From NCBI RefSeq assembly GCF_040712315.1, contig NC_134015.1, positions 57,241,964 to 57,305,963 of the forward strand: a DNA stretch of 64,000 nucleotides, read 5' to 3'. This stretch comes from Castanea sativa. Taxonomy: Eukaryota; Streptophyta; Magnoliopsida; Fagales; Fagaceae. The notes below the pieces were generated by a model. The model made no database searches. It was not told the origin of the DNA and was given only the letters and a program-made list of their open reading frames with translations. The translations under genes were made by a program, and so were the position numbers. Shown piece after piece: positions 34,376 through 47,600 of this stretch (its first letter is position 1; each line of letters begins with the position of its first letter).

Positions 34376-35211
34376 GTGGGGAGAGAGAGAAACGTTTCTT
34401 TTGAAAAAAAAAAAGAAGAAGTCAGCGTATAATATATAATAGCTAAGATATTAATTTTGGAAGTGATATCTCATACGGATTAATATTTCAATTGTTGGTT
34501 TTAGTAGTTAGAAGTTAGCGCATAGTAGTTAATAATTAGAAAATTACTTTGAAATTTTTTAAAACTAATTCCTTAAAAAAATTTTAGTAGAGTTTAAATC
34601 ACGTTAATAAATTATCTCTCTATTCAATTTTTTTTTAATTACGTTAATAAAAAGTTACTGATAAAACTATTATTAGTAAACATTTTTTAGACTTATTTAT
34701 TTAGCTTTGTTGCCAAATTTATATAAACTCTTTTATTTTATTTCTTTTCTTTTCTTCTAAAGAATATAACACAACCAAAAACCTATAAACAACAATTTAC
34801 ATTCAATATAAAGAATATAATCAAACTTATTCATAATTTAAAATTAAGAAATTAACACAAATTATGAATTAAGATATAAATTTAGAAAAAAATAAAGAAT
34901 AAATTTGTTTGTTTTCTCTATCACTTTGAGAGATGAAAGTGTGAGTATGTAAATAAAACCTGAACCAATTATTGTAAAAGAGAATAAATGAGTACAAAAG
35001 TTTCATATTATGAATTGGGTTAAAACGTATGTGAGAAGTTTTTATTAGTTTTTTTGAAGTTAAAGAAAAATAGCTTAAACAAAATGAAAAAATAATAATG
35101 AAGAAAGAATTCCTACCTGTCATGGGATTTAGGCATTCACACATTGGAATAAACTTCACTTTAAAAAGGATATATATGTGTGTGTGTGTGTGTCTATACA
35201 TATAAACTCTA

Positions 35212-35212
<1 letters not shown>

Positions 35213-35268
<56 letters not shown>
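35213..35268. repeat. (AT)n microsatellite
   Basis: About 28 AT units inside the Helitron, flanked by TG-rich dinucleotide runs (35175-35192). Confidence 0.95.
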
Positions 35269-35276
<8 letters not shown>

Positions 35277-37572
35277 TAATATATAGGTATAGTTTCATTT
35301 GATATAGAATTTAAATCCAATTGGAATTAAGATTTCGAATCAATTTGTTTGTTGCTATCTCATAAATCCCATAAAAAGTGGAATAAAAAAAAGGTCATAT
35401 GAATAGAAAGAAAAAAGAAAACATTTTTTTATGGAAAAAAGGAAACTTTTCTTTTATAACCAAAAAAAAAAAAAACAAAACAAACAAACAAATGTTTTTT
35501 TTTTTAGAAGAACAAACGTTTACTATATATAAATACTTTTTTTTTTGAGAAGAAAATAAATGTGTTTACTTTAAACTCAAATACTTATTACCTTATTTAC
35601 ATTTTTTAAAAACTTTTTCTAAAAACATTTTTGGTAAATCGGTATGAACAATAATTATCTAAAAAAATAGTCGTGTGAAGAGGAAGATTTTGTTGTTGAA
35701 TATGCTGTTTTTTTTTTTTAAGGGTATTATGTTGATTTTTTTTTACACAAAGTAATACGGAGTATAATTTAAATTTAAAAAAAAAGGAATAGATGAAGAT
35801 TGTTGCTTTTTTCTTAACACGTAGTAATATAATTTAAATAAAAAAAAGGTTTAAAAGAAGAGTTTAAATTGTAATCAAATTAAAAAAATTTATCAACTTA
35901 TAAATTATAGGAAAAGAAGATAAGTACAAAAAATATTATATTTATTTTTTAAAAATTTTAAAAAAATTTCTGCAATTTAGTATAGCCACTTGGCACAACC
36001 GCGGCTTCTAATCTCAACTTTCATTATATAGTATGTAGTTCTAGTTTTCAAAATAAGTAATGACTATCAAAAAATTTTAAAACATGTCTAAAATGAAAAA
36101 AATAAAAAAAGTTAATACGAAATTATATTATTTTTCCTCCTAACACAAATGTAGGAGTTTTCTTAGCATTTTCGTGTTTGACATATATCCAACACAATAA
36201 GGAATCTTATGAATCGAATATACGTATCTACACTCTTACAGTATTGTAGATCCCTTTATTCTATGCATAAAATAATTATTGGTCCGACATGGATACAACC
36301 AGAGATTTTTAGAAGAATAAATATGAAGTATCAATTCAATTATTAAACAAGCATAAAGCATGCTCCTTCTAAAAAAAAACATAAAGCATGCTTAGTTAAT
36401 AAGTCATATTTAACATCAAATCAAGTATCGCCAACTTAAGAATATTCGGGCGAGGATGTAGTGCATTGGTCACTTCCGGTTGAGCCTTGATTCAAGCTTA
36501 ACGTAGATGGAGTGACTTTCGCCACTCATGAGTCTATTGGAATAGGAGCTCTTATACGTGATTACATAGGGAGGGCGGTGTTGGAAAATCTAGTTTTGTA
36601 TCTCATACAAAACACACAGCAGAAGCAACAAATATAGATCTATTTCATTCATGATTAATAACATGCATTATATAAATTTATGAATTTAAGAACAAGATAG
36701 CGTTCCTTGGTGTGGTGAAATTCAAAACAAAAGGTCAGAAGTACTCAAGAACACTTTTAATCTTCACTCCAATTCCACTTTACGTCCAAGAAGTGTGGTT
36801 TCTCAATCAGTTTCCAAGGGAGAATAATCGAGTGGCTTCTAACCACACATACACACCATTTCACAATGATGTCTCTCTCTAATAAAAAAAAATTATGTAT
36901 GTTTCTCTTTTTATAACTAACTGATTATCTAATTGGGCTGACCTATTGGGCCTTTCCAATTGGGCTTTAGTGTGTGGCTTGGAGTGGGACCAAAAGAGAC
37001 TAATAAGACACTAGTTCCAATAAGCCTTGGGTTTTTTTGTCAACTCTTGACAAGTCCAAAGTTACCATTAATTATATTTAATGCCACTATATAAATATAA
37101 TTGCACTCTAAACCTTATTAATAAATTATATCCCAAGACTTTATTATACATGCAACCCCTCCATAAAATATTCGTAGTAATACAAAGTCATAAATGTAGA
37201 CTGCCACTTTGAAGATTACCACATCTTAATCGTTGAGTACCCGGTTTAATCCTTTAAATTATTCATTATATATTTATGAAATCCAATTTCATAAATATAT
37301 ACTTTAGTATTTCCTTACTAAAGTGGTTAGGTCTGATATTCTGAATAACCAAACCCATTAAACTTATCTCAAGAGAATATTTTATATCTCCGTTAAAATA
37401 TTATGAATTCCATTTTGAGAATATATGTTCCATCAACACTAAATGTGGCTGCCCAATATACTGAGGTTTTGATCATGACTTTAGATCTCACTCCTGATAT
37501 ATCAAAGCAGTCTACTCCTCATGATCTAGTCCATTATACTCTCAGGATTTAGAGTTCATGTAAATAGAAGTC

Positions 37573-40500
37573 GTGAAATTTTTATTTTTTATTTTTTTAT
37601 AAGTAACGAAAATTTTATTAAAAAATGAAGAACAGCCAACCCGAGTACATTGGGAATGTACTATGGGGGCATAAATCAGTAACCAAGATTACAACGATCA
37701 AGTAAAACAGGAAGGGAAGAGCAAGAAAAATGACAAAAAACCACACTCCAATCAAGGAGAGTGTGTAGGAAAAAAGACTTAATCTCTACTATAGAGCGTT
37801 CACAGCCCTCAAAGCATCTCTCATTCCTTTCGCGCCAAATACACCATAACAAGCAATGAGGCACAATTCTCCACAACTCTATATTTCTATGTCTTCCAAA
37901 CTTACCCTGCCACGACTCAAACAACTCAATAACCTTCTGAGGCATAACCCAATGAATTCCAAATAAGCAAAACACCAACGACCACAACTCACAAGCAATG
38001 GGGCAATGAAGAAGAAGATGATCCACTGACTCCCCATAATTCTTACACATATAACACCAATCTAGAACTAGCACACATCGTTTGCGAAGATTATCTGTTG
38101 TTAAAATCTTACCTAAAGAAGCAGACCATGAAAAGAAAGCTACCCTTGGAGGAACCTTCGATTTCCAAATCAACTTCCAAGGGAAGGATAAGATGGTAGG
38201 AGGGTAAAAAGAAAGATAGAATCCTCTAACCTCAAAATCTCTACTCCTTGCTGGCTTCCAACACAACCAATCCGGACCCAAACCCCGTACCGTTGAAGAG
38301 TAGACCATATCCATAAACCAGTCAAAGGATTCTTGTTCCTAATCCTGTGGAGGACGACGAAATTTAGCATCCCAATGAATCCTCCAACCAGACCAACACA
38401 TAACCTCCGCTATTGAAGAATCATTTGTTCTACTAATACAATAGAGCTCTGGAAAGGCCTCTTGGAAAGTACGATCTCCACACCATACATGCTTCCAAAA
38501 CTTCACTCGAGTACCATCCCCCACATCATACAGAAGAAGTTTAGAAAAACGTGTCCAACCACTCCTAATATGTCTCTACAAACTAACACCATAAGCACTG
38601 GTCACCTTTTTCGTGCACCAACCACCCCAATCATTCCCATATTTCACTTCAATAACCTTCCTCCATAGAGCATCGGTCTCCATGCCATACCTCCATAACC
38701 ATTTTCCTAACAAGGCAGCATTAAAACTCCTCAATCGTCTAATACCTAACCCTCCAACCTACAACGGCTTACAAACCTGAGCCCAATTGACCAAGTATAA
38801 TTTAGAGTCACCATTAATACCACTCCACAAAAAATCTCGTTGTAACTTCTCCATACGATTTGCCACCTTCCCAGGTAGAGGCAGAAGGGAAAGGAAGTAT
38901 GTAGGTAAGGAGGAAAGAGTACTTTTAATAAGAGTTACCTTACCCCCCTTAGATAGATACAACCCCTTCCACCCTGCTAATCTCCTTTCCATCTTCTCCA
39001 AAATAGGATTCCAAATTGACAACTCCTTAAATTTAGCTCCTAACGGTAGCCCCAAATATCTTAATGGAAGAGAGGATAGCCTACAACCCAGCATCCCCAC
39101 CAACACATCCATATTGTAGACCTCCCCTATAGGAACCAACTTAGATTTCCCCAAATTAATCCTTAAGCCTGAGACCTCCTCAAATCTAGCTAGGATTGCT
39201 CTCAAATAAGCTATATGCGAAGAATTAGCGTCACAAAAAATAAGAGTGTCATCAGCAAACAAAAGATGAGACACCATCACCGAGTTGCCAGCCGTATTAC
39301 CTACAGAGAAGCCTGAGAACTGACCAGAAGTAACAGCCACATCCAACAAACGACTCAACCCCTCCATAACAATGTCAAATAGAAACGGAGACAAGGGGTC
39401 CCCTTGCCGAATCCCCCTAGAACTACCAAAAAAATCAGAAGGACTACCATTGATCAGAATGGAGAATTTAACAGTAAAGATGCAACACATTATCCACTTT
39501 CTCCATTTCTCTGAAAACCCACAGCGCTGAAGCATATACATTAAAAAACCCCAGCTTACATGGTCATATGCCTTCTCCACATCCAACTTACACAACACTT
39601 CTGGAACACCTGACTTCAATCTACTATCAATGCATTCTGAATCAATCAAAAAAGAGTCCAATATCTGTCTACCTTTCACAAATGCATTCTGAGAATTCGA
39701 AATAAGCCCATGTGCCACCCTTCTGAGACAATTAGCCAACACTTTAGAAATGATCTTATAAATCCCACCAACTAAGCTAATAGGCCAAAAATCCTTGATC
39801 TCCATAGCATCCACCTTTTTGGGAATAAGAGCAATGAAAGAAGCATTAAGGCTCTTCTCAAACACAGCCTGAGTATGAAAATTTTGGAACACTACCATAA
39901 TTTCAGCCTTCAAAAAACACTAGCAAGACTGAAAGAACGCCAGAGAAAAGCCATCCGGGCCAGGAGCCTTATCACCCTTAAAATCACTAATCACCCCAAA
40001 CACCTCTTCCTCATCAAAAGGCCTATCTAGCCACAGTGCATCATCCTCCGAGATACAAGAGAACTCCACATCATCTAATAAAGGTCTATGAGCCACAGTT
40101 TCAGCATATAGCTGCCTATAAAAATGAGAAATACAACCAACTATAGCCTCCGGATCTGAAGACAATTCTCCATCCACTATAAGTCTATCAATGTAATTAA
40201 ATCTTCTATGAGAGTTAGCTATACGATGAAAGAATCTGGTATTCCTGTCTCCTTCTCTAATACAAAGGACTCTAGACTTCTGCCTCCAACAGATTTCCTC
40301 CATCAAAGTAACTTTTTCTAATTCACCTCGAACTCTCTCCAACTCCAGCCTTTCCTCCACAACTAAAGTTCGACTATCCTCAATCATCTCTAAATCACTA
40401 AGCTCTTGCCACAATTTTCTCACCCGATCTTCAACATTTCCAAAAACCTCCACATTCCATTTCTTCAAATCATTTTTCAAGAGCTTCAATTTATTGGCCA

Positions 40501-41119
40501 ACACAAAACTCGGAGCTCCTTGGACATTATAAGATTCCCACCAAGATCGCACCCTCTCCACGAAACCCTCATCTTTCAGCCACATATTCTTAAATCTAAA
40601 TGGCCTCCTACCGCTCTGAAAGGAACCACCCTCAAGAACAATCGAGAAGTGATCAAATAACAGCCTAGGCAAGTGTTGTTGAGAAACAAATGGAAACTTA
40701 TCATCCCAATCTGTAAAAAACAAAAACCTATCCAGCCTAGCCTTCGCAGCAACTTCACGATTATTAGACCAAGTGAAAGATCCCCCTTGAAGCGGAATAT
40801 CAATGAGACCTTGCTCAGAAATAAAATTGGAAAACTCCCGCATAGCAGCAGTAAAAGAGGTTGAACCAGAACGCTTAGAAGGAAACCTTACCACGTTAAA
40901 GTCACCACCCACACACCATGGAACATTTCACCAACTGTTCAAACCAACTAATTCTTCCCATAAGAACCTTCTGTCTCTCACAGAATTAGGACCATAAATG
41001 CCAGTAAACGCCCAAACAAACTGATCTGACACACTAGTAAATCTACAAGAAACCGAAAATCGCCCCACAGCAGTCCAGTTCAATATGTCTTAACTCTTAA
41101 AACATATCAACATACCAAC
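37573..41119 (-). mobile_element. L1-type LINE, 5'-truncated, inserted in the solo LTR
   Basis: Flanked by the 8-bp repeat TAGAAGTC (37565-37572 and 41120-41127), which also reconstitutes a smooth LTR reading. The 3' end on the minus strand has GTTACTTATAAAAAAATAAA, an A-rich tail, at the left edge. The 5' end lies inside the endonuclease, so ORF1 and the endonuclease N-terminus are missing. Confidence 0.85.
37676..41000 (-). pseudogene. LINE ORF2: endonuclease C-terminus, reverse transcriptase, zf-RVT (broken)
   Basis: Frame 40912-39920 starts at GGDFNVVRFPSKRSG (endonuclease) and runs to the reverse-transcriptase N-terminus (GDKAPGPDGFSLAFFQ). A single TAG at 39920-39922 interrupts an otherwise continuous frame that resumes at 39919 and runs to 38759. 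That part holds [38 protein letters not shown], the catalytic [10 protein letters not shown] and LRYLGLPLG. Beyond a further break, 38524-37676 carries WKSKVPPRVAFFSW, then CYMCKNYGESVDHLLLHC, the zf-RVT domain. The coding parts are well preserved, which suggests a fairly recent insertion. Confidence 0.9.
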
Positions 41120-41729
41120 TAGAAGTCTCCACTTCCATTATCAAGACAAATCATCTTAGTTGATATGTTATAGTCTTCGCAGATGAAATGCCCAATTTCA
41201 TCACCGGCTACGAACTATAATTCTGAGTTTACAAAGAACTTATAATTTATATCTTCTGTGACTTTTCATATAAATTACATACTATGCATCTCATGGATTA
41301 TATGATAATGTCCAAATATTCACGTTACCATTATTTTAGATAATAATAAAACAACTTTATTAATCATAACATTAAATCATACATAATGTCATACATAGCA
41401 TCATACAATAGGATTTAAATAGCACACATCCTAACAGGTGGTGGTTGCTTTGAGTAAAAAATTGTATGCCCATTTAGGCCCTCTAGAGATTGAAGCAAAG
41501 GCATTAAGAGGAAGGGGCAAGTTTTGCTTGGGACATCAGCATTAGAGATTTGGTGGTAGAGAATGACTCACATATTGTTATTGACCCTTTAAGGGTAAAG
41601 GGTGGTAGCACAGCACCAGTGCAGTGTTTATTGAAAATGTCATTGAGGGACACGGAGCAAGCTATTAGAGTTCAAACACATACTTATTTCCAACGTTAAA
41701 GCAATTACTCAGTACATATCTTAGCTTAA

Positions 41730-41868
41730 GGCCGTTTGGTACGTGTGTTTAAACAACAATTTTTAGTTTTTTTTAAAATACGTGTGGGTAAAAAAGTATA
41801 TGAAATTACGTGTAGTGTTGTTTAAAAACTGAAAACATGTGTTTAAACTTGTGTACCAAACGGGCCCT
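41730..41868. mobile_element. MITE with near-perfect inverted ends, TAA-flanked, 139 bp
   Basis: Left end GGCCGTTTGGTACGTGTGTT, right end AACTTGTGTACCAAACGGGCCC. TAA at 41727-41729 and 41869-41871. A different family from the MITE in the matching site of copy A. Confidence 0.85.
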
Positions 41869-42084
41869 AATATGCCAAAAACATTGACAATTTTGTAACA
41901 TGAATAAAGGAAAATCTCAGTATAGCTAAGTCCATTTTGGCTGATGATGTATTAAATTCTTTTTCTTTTTAATAAAGTTATAGTTTTCTTATTAAAAAAA
42001 AAAGGGTAAAACATAGACCAATGAGACCAAACTAATTAAAGTGGACTAAAAAGCACAAAGTCCTCCACTAATTTTTTTTATTAA

Positions 42085-42291
42085 GGTGGAGTTTGGATTG
42101 CACTGAAATTATTTCTCTCTCTGCGTTTGGCGTTTTTCTATGGGTCCCGTGCACTGTTCACAAGATTCGCAAGTACAGATTTCAGCAAATCTAACTTTAA
42201 AACTGGGTCTCACGGCACTATTCACATATTTAAAAATTATTTCATTATAGTGTTTTTAGTTTTCAGTAATAAGCGGTGTCCAAACAAACCC
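42085..42291. mobile_element. MITE, TAA-flanked, 207 bp
   Basis: Runs from GGTGGAGTTTGGATTGCAC to GCGGTGTCCAAACAAACCC. TAA at 42082-42084 and 42292-42294. The interior has GGGTCCCGTGCACTGTTCA. Same family as 1354, 1564 and 4474. Confidence 0.75.
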
Positions 42292-42474
42292 TAATTATAG
42301 ATATTATTATTAAAAGTACTACCGAATGTCGAATCAATATTCAAACAAAATCACAATTCACACAAAACGATAATGTGCATTGCAGAAAGAAAATGTTGAA
42401 GTCAATGTAGTTTTAAGAACTAAAAATCAAGGCGTAGAAGATGATAAAACAGATGATATGAGGGATCAGATGCT

Positions 42475-42682
42475 AAAGCAAACGCTATTTAAATCAATGA
42501 GAGAGAGAATGTAATGGTTTGGTGGAATATTTATTGTGTTAAGACTTAAGAGTGATAATTTGATATGTAATATCATGGCGAAGATGGCGATGAAGGATAA
42601 GAAGACTGAGAATAGCAGAGAAACCACCGCTGCCGCCTTGAGGAGGCTGTGGAGTTACGGGTCTCATTTGATCTGAATCCAT
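42475..42682 (-). pseudogene. Decayed erlin exon 1 (copy 4B)
   Basis: Minus strand from 42682 reads [17 protein letters not shown], then GFSAIL. A 2-bp deletion relative to the other copies (ATTCTCAG against ATTCTCACAG) then shifts the frame in the middle of the anchor. The splice donor is also lost (CCATGATATT against CCATGGTATT). It cannot supply an erlin N-terminus. A MITE lies in its downstream intron-derived sequence. Confidence 0.8.
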
Positions 42683-42789
42683 GCGGTCAAGCAAGTTTCG
42701 TTTTCTTTTCTCTTTGGTGTATAGAATGCGATAGATTTTTTTTTTTTTTTTTTTTTTTTTTGGTATTGATAGGTTTTTTTTTTATAATT

Positions 42790-44581
42790 TAATCTTTTGG
42801 GTCTAAACATTTTTTGTTTCGAGGTTAATAATTTAGCCTAAAACATGAGGAATGAATTTTGTTTGAGTAATACTAGGACCACAATTTTTACCATAACTTT
42901 GCCACAACTTATCTATGTGGTAAGTTGTGACTAGTGGAATTGCGGACTCACATAAGCCCATGAATTTTACTCCATCACTCACAACTTACCACGTGAAAAA
43001 ATTGTAGCAAAAGTTGTAGTCCTAAAATTTTTCATTTTATTGAGGGAAAATGCATAAAGAACCTCTATGTACAATGTTGCGTCACATACTTACACGTCAT
43101 ATGCTAACATATGATTCTAGCCTTGAAAAAAGAAGAAGATAAAATACAGTTAATACTTCTAAGGTTTGAGCTAATATCAGTTATGTCCAAAACTTTTGAA
43201 AATTGACCAACTTGATCCTTAATCTCTATATGAGAGGAGAAAAATTAGTAACGGTTTATGGTCCAAGTTGGATTTAAGGACTAAGTTAGTCTATTTAAAA
43301 ATAAAAAATTGAACTTAGCTGGCATTAGTCCCAAGGTGTTAACTGTATTTTACCAATAATAATAACAATAATAATAATAAGAAGGATGCTATAAGAAGTC
43401 TTCCTTTATGAAAAGTACAAACCTTCAATATTTTTAGCTAGGATTAGATTGGCCTAATCTGTTTGTTTAGATGGAAACTTCTTGTGAAGATAATTTTTTG
43501 TGTTTTCTTGTGTTTGGTAGTATTAAAAAAAATAATTCAAAGAAAAACTTTTTTTAGTCAACAAAAAGTTCTATTAAAATATTACTTATATTTTAGAGAT
43601 TATTTTTCTCATCAAACTAAATAAAGGAAATCAAGAGGCAATATGAAAACTATTGAAAATAACTTTATCTCATTTTGAGACAACTACCAAATATTAAAAT
43701 TAAAAAAAAGGGATAGTATTCCAAAAAAAAAAAATGACATATTCTAGAAAACAATTAAATGGAGCGTAAGTATTGGTTCATAATTATGGGATTATCTTCT
43801 ATTTATCCTTTGATTACCTTAGTTTACATCAGAATTTTATTTGAAAATTCTAGTATTTTGTTAAAATATATGGTACACAAAATTTATTTTATTTTTTGTG
43901 TATGTAGAAAATTTATTTAATTTTAATCATTAATATAGTGAATTACCTTATTTAATATTTTTTGTAATAATAAATAAACTTTTTTTTTCTTTTATTTGCA
44001 GTGAATAATAGATAGACTTTTAAGAATAAAGATTGTATAAAATACAAATATGTTACACTGTGTTTATGAATCACAGATTTTAAGGGTAAAATGGCATTAC
44101 TGAAAATAAAATTTAGATTCCAAACAAAATGGCATCACAGATTAATGTTGCAAGCTGGCAATTGGGAAATAAATTCCTATGTAAATTACTTTCCAGCAGT
44201 TTTCTATTGACTCCATTGTTCATTTCAATTCAAGGAATCATTGTTAAAGACTTAGAAACATTGGAGCCGTTTCTCAACAAAAAAAAAAAAAAACATTGGA
44301 GGCATTTTGATCATCTATATAATCAAAGACTTTGGAATAATTGGACAGTTAGCCCTTACTTCCACCCAAGGAGTTTAAAAGAAAATGGCATATTTATTTG
44401 AAACTTCAAATAACTTTACAGCATTATATCTTTCTGTACTTTTTTTAATGCCTTTTTGTTAATTTTAAGTAAAATATAGCTTACTTCCACTTAAGGGTTT
44501 ACTGTACAAATATCAAGAAAATTATATAAAACCGCTTTGAATTTTTCATAACAGCATAACAATCAATAAATTATTGAAACG

Positions 44582-44676
<95 letters not shown>

Positions 44677-47600
44677 CTCTTTTAAAATATGTCCATTTTA
44701 ACTCATAATTGAACTCCTTCTCAAAAAAAAAAAAAAAAAAAAACTCATAATTGAATTTGTAATATTATTTAACCTGATTTCTTAGACCAACTGTTAACGT
44801 GAACTAATTTAGTTTCATGCATGCTTCATTTGCACATCATATTCATTGTATTCTTGAATTTTTTTTCTCCCCTCCTCACCCCCAAGGTCCCAACAACTTG
44901 AAATGATCAAGTTCATTATCTATTCTCTCCTTTCCCTTAAGATGATATATTTTATTATACAAATTTTAAAAAAAAATTATTAATTTGATAGTTGGAAGAT
45001 GGGGCATTTGAACCTTAGATGTCTTTGTTTGATAGTTATGTAATTTAAAATTTATTCTATTATCAAAACATAACACTATATTTATTTTTAGATTTGCTAA
45101 TTATCAATTTTTTTTATCATTAAATGAAGTCAGTCAATTCAAAAACAAATGAAGGATCATCTTTCCCACTTTTCTTTCACCCACACTCCATCTCATGAAT
45201 TAATTATTCCTTTTCAAAACATTTTATTATTGCTCCAACAGATATATAATTAAAAATACCCTTTTACTTTTTCTTTTTTTGAGGTAAACCCTTTTACTTT
45301 TTGTAAAAAGGAAAATAACATGATGGAATCTTCATGTACAATTTTCTATTATAATAGAAATATAAATGATTAAGGGCATAGTTATGAAGGGATATCTGTG
45401 TATGTGCAATATACAATAAAAGTGTAACAAAATATGTGTTTCAATAAAAGTGTAACCAAATAGAATTGATTATTGCTCCAATAATATGTGTGTGTGTGTG
45501 TGTTTGGATTGATTTATTTTATTTTATTAAATTCTTAATTTATTAAAAGTGAGAAACAATACAATTGTATTAAGAAGATAAATTGTGGTTTTAAAACTTT
45601 ATATAAGTAAATAAGATAATTAAAAAGAAAAATATTTCAAACTCACGGGGTCCATAATTTTATTTATTTTTTGACATGGTTAAAAATCACTGCAATCCAT
45701 AATTTTATTAATTTTTGAAATGGTTAAAAATAAGTACTCTACAATGCAGCCCCCCTTAGACTAACATGCCAGTGGCAGTGTAAGCTCAAAGGAGAGTTGC
45801 AACATATGATATTATAACTAATTTGACGATTATAAGAGCATAGGAATCTCTTAGTTAATATCCGATTCATATATATATATATATACACACACACAATTGT
45901 AGTAGAACTTAACCTATATATTAAAAAGGAGGGTTTTTTTTTGTTAATTATTTATTTGAGAGTGTAACAACACATTCATTATATTTATAAAAAAAAAAAT
46001 TAAAGTGCAATGACCAATGACCAGACACAATGACTTCCATTTTTGGTAGCTCCAACTATACAACTTCATCTATTAATTTTTGGTAGGTCCAAGGGGCAAT
46101 TTCTCAGCAATCCACAGAACATTGAATTTGGATAATGTTGGAATGGAGACTATATTGGGTCTATTCCTGTATTCCATCCTCGTACTTGTCAAGAAAAGGG
46201 GGAACTATTGCTAAATACTAGGGGCTTGACTCATTCGCCTTGCCGAGTTTGTTGTGTAAGCTTGATCTGATCATTCCACGTAAAAAGTCACAGTTTCCTT
46301 TAGTTTAACCAGTAATTGACAATTAATTAAATTGAACTACATAAGTCTAATATACATACTACCATAACAAGTTTAGAAGATCTCCTATTTTAAATATATA
46401 AAAAGTTTGATGCTTATAACTTTTATTTTCTTTGGGCGGGTTTGGCATGATGTGTGAGGAATGAATCTCTCTCTCTCTCTGGAGAGAAAATGTACAAGCA
46501 AAGCAACTTCCATGTGGACTCATGATGGAAAATCAACTAATTCAAGACTTATGAGTCATCATGGATTATCTCATATACACACATCATCACATGCGACTAT
46601 CTGGGTGATGGGTTTATTGGTCAAGCTTAATGTGTCCTTCGAGGTTGTAGAATTTAGATTCAATATATCACATTATCAGTTCATAGGGTATTAACTATTA
46701 AGAATGTCTCGCGGACTGAAAGAAGCTAAGACTACATTTATTTTCTTGAAACAAAATATAATGGATGAGACACCAATCTCTCATATATTAATATATGTGT
46801 ACGTGTTTGTGTGTGTAACAAATGTGTCTTCACTCTTAAACTTGTGTGGTTATTTCTCTCACAAGGTTTGGATAGGCTTTTACAAGTAAGAATGCATATA
46901 TTTAATAGACAAGATAATTAATTTTTTGCTAATGTTGATATCCAGTCCTTTTTTAGTATCTAATTATTTTTTGTGTTTTTTTTTAAAGCAATTATTTTTT
47001 ATGTTAACACAATGATACAACGGAAGAAAATGAATAAATTATTACAACGGTCTTCCATGGAGGTAGAGAAAATATTATGGACTTATATTCTATTTTCAAA
47101 AATAATAGTAGTACTAAAAAAAATACTTTTTTATATTTATGTTTAATTCTCATTTTATTTATCGTCTAATCCTTTGATAATCTTGATTTACATGATAAAT
47201 TAATTTGAAAAGTAGCCGTATTTTATTGAAATATAGGATGATACACAATTTTTTATATCTACCATATACATCTAATCCTAAATATTAATATAAAGAATTG
47301 CTTTATTTGTTATAAAAAACAAAAGTTTTGCTTTATTTAATATTTTTATAATAATAGATGAACTATTAAGATTCTATATATTTCTTAAAAAAAAGGATCA
47401 CATGGATTATTTTTATGAAATTACATAGACATTTAAATTGTGTTTGTAGACCACAAATTATAAGGACAAAATGTCATTTCTGCAACTAAAAGTTAAGTTC
47501 TTAACGTTTTCTCAAATTTTGCACTGATATATATTGACATTGCAAGCCTACTAAGTGCCTTCTTGCTAGCTGTTTGGTAATGGGAAATTTTATTTGATAA

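Larger units (their letters stand above)
33676..36033 (-). mobile_element. Helitron, non-autonomous, about 2.36 kb
   Basis: On the minus strand the 5' end has GAAAGTTGAGATTAGAAGCC followed by GCGGTTGTGCCAAGTGGC, the standard plant Helitron head. The 3' end is ACATTGCACGGTCATAATGCTAG with the diagnostic CTAG. It lies between A and T with no target duplication. Copy A has the empty site at 3691-3700 (TATGTTTAATTCTAG). No Rep/helicase frame. The interior has (AT)n at 35213-35268 and a tandem duplication at 34150-34375. The last few bases at the right edge are uncertain. Confidence 0.85.
36579..41436. mobile_element. Solo LTR carrying a nested LINE
   Basis: Starts TGTTGGAAAATCTAG and ends GCACACATCCTAACA. 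The flanks GGCGG (36574-36578) and GGTGG (41437-41441) form a 5-bp target duplication with one change, and copy A has the empty site GGGTGGAGG near 4186. LTR sequence occupies 36579-37572 and about 41128-41436, about 1.3 kb in all once the LINE is set aside. Read on the minus strand it would start TGTTAGGATGTGTGC and end TTTTCCAACA, the likely natural orientation. No second LTR or internal domain is present. Confidence 0.75.
36443..41990 (+). mobile_element. LINE 3' end with RNase H remnant, split by a solo LTR
   Basis: Copy B version of the remnant at 4038-4830. The left part (36443-36578) reads the RNase H start (LNVDGVTFATHESIGIG). The right part (41442-41640) resumes with LYAHLGPLEIEAKA, then NDSHIVIDPL. 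The poly-T/A end lies near 41960-41990. The 4.86-kb solo LTR plus LINE sits between the two halves. Confidence 0.7.

Noticed and set aside
2523..42682. Independent family of small one-pass membrane proteins
   Set aside because: First read as a micro-gene family. The phase-0 fit of 28666-28779 to the exon at 25978 and the continuous anchor show it is exon 1 of the erlin gene and its duplicates.
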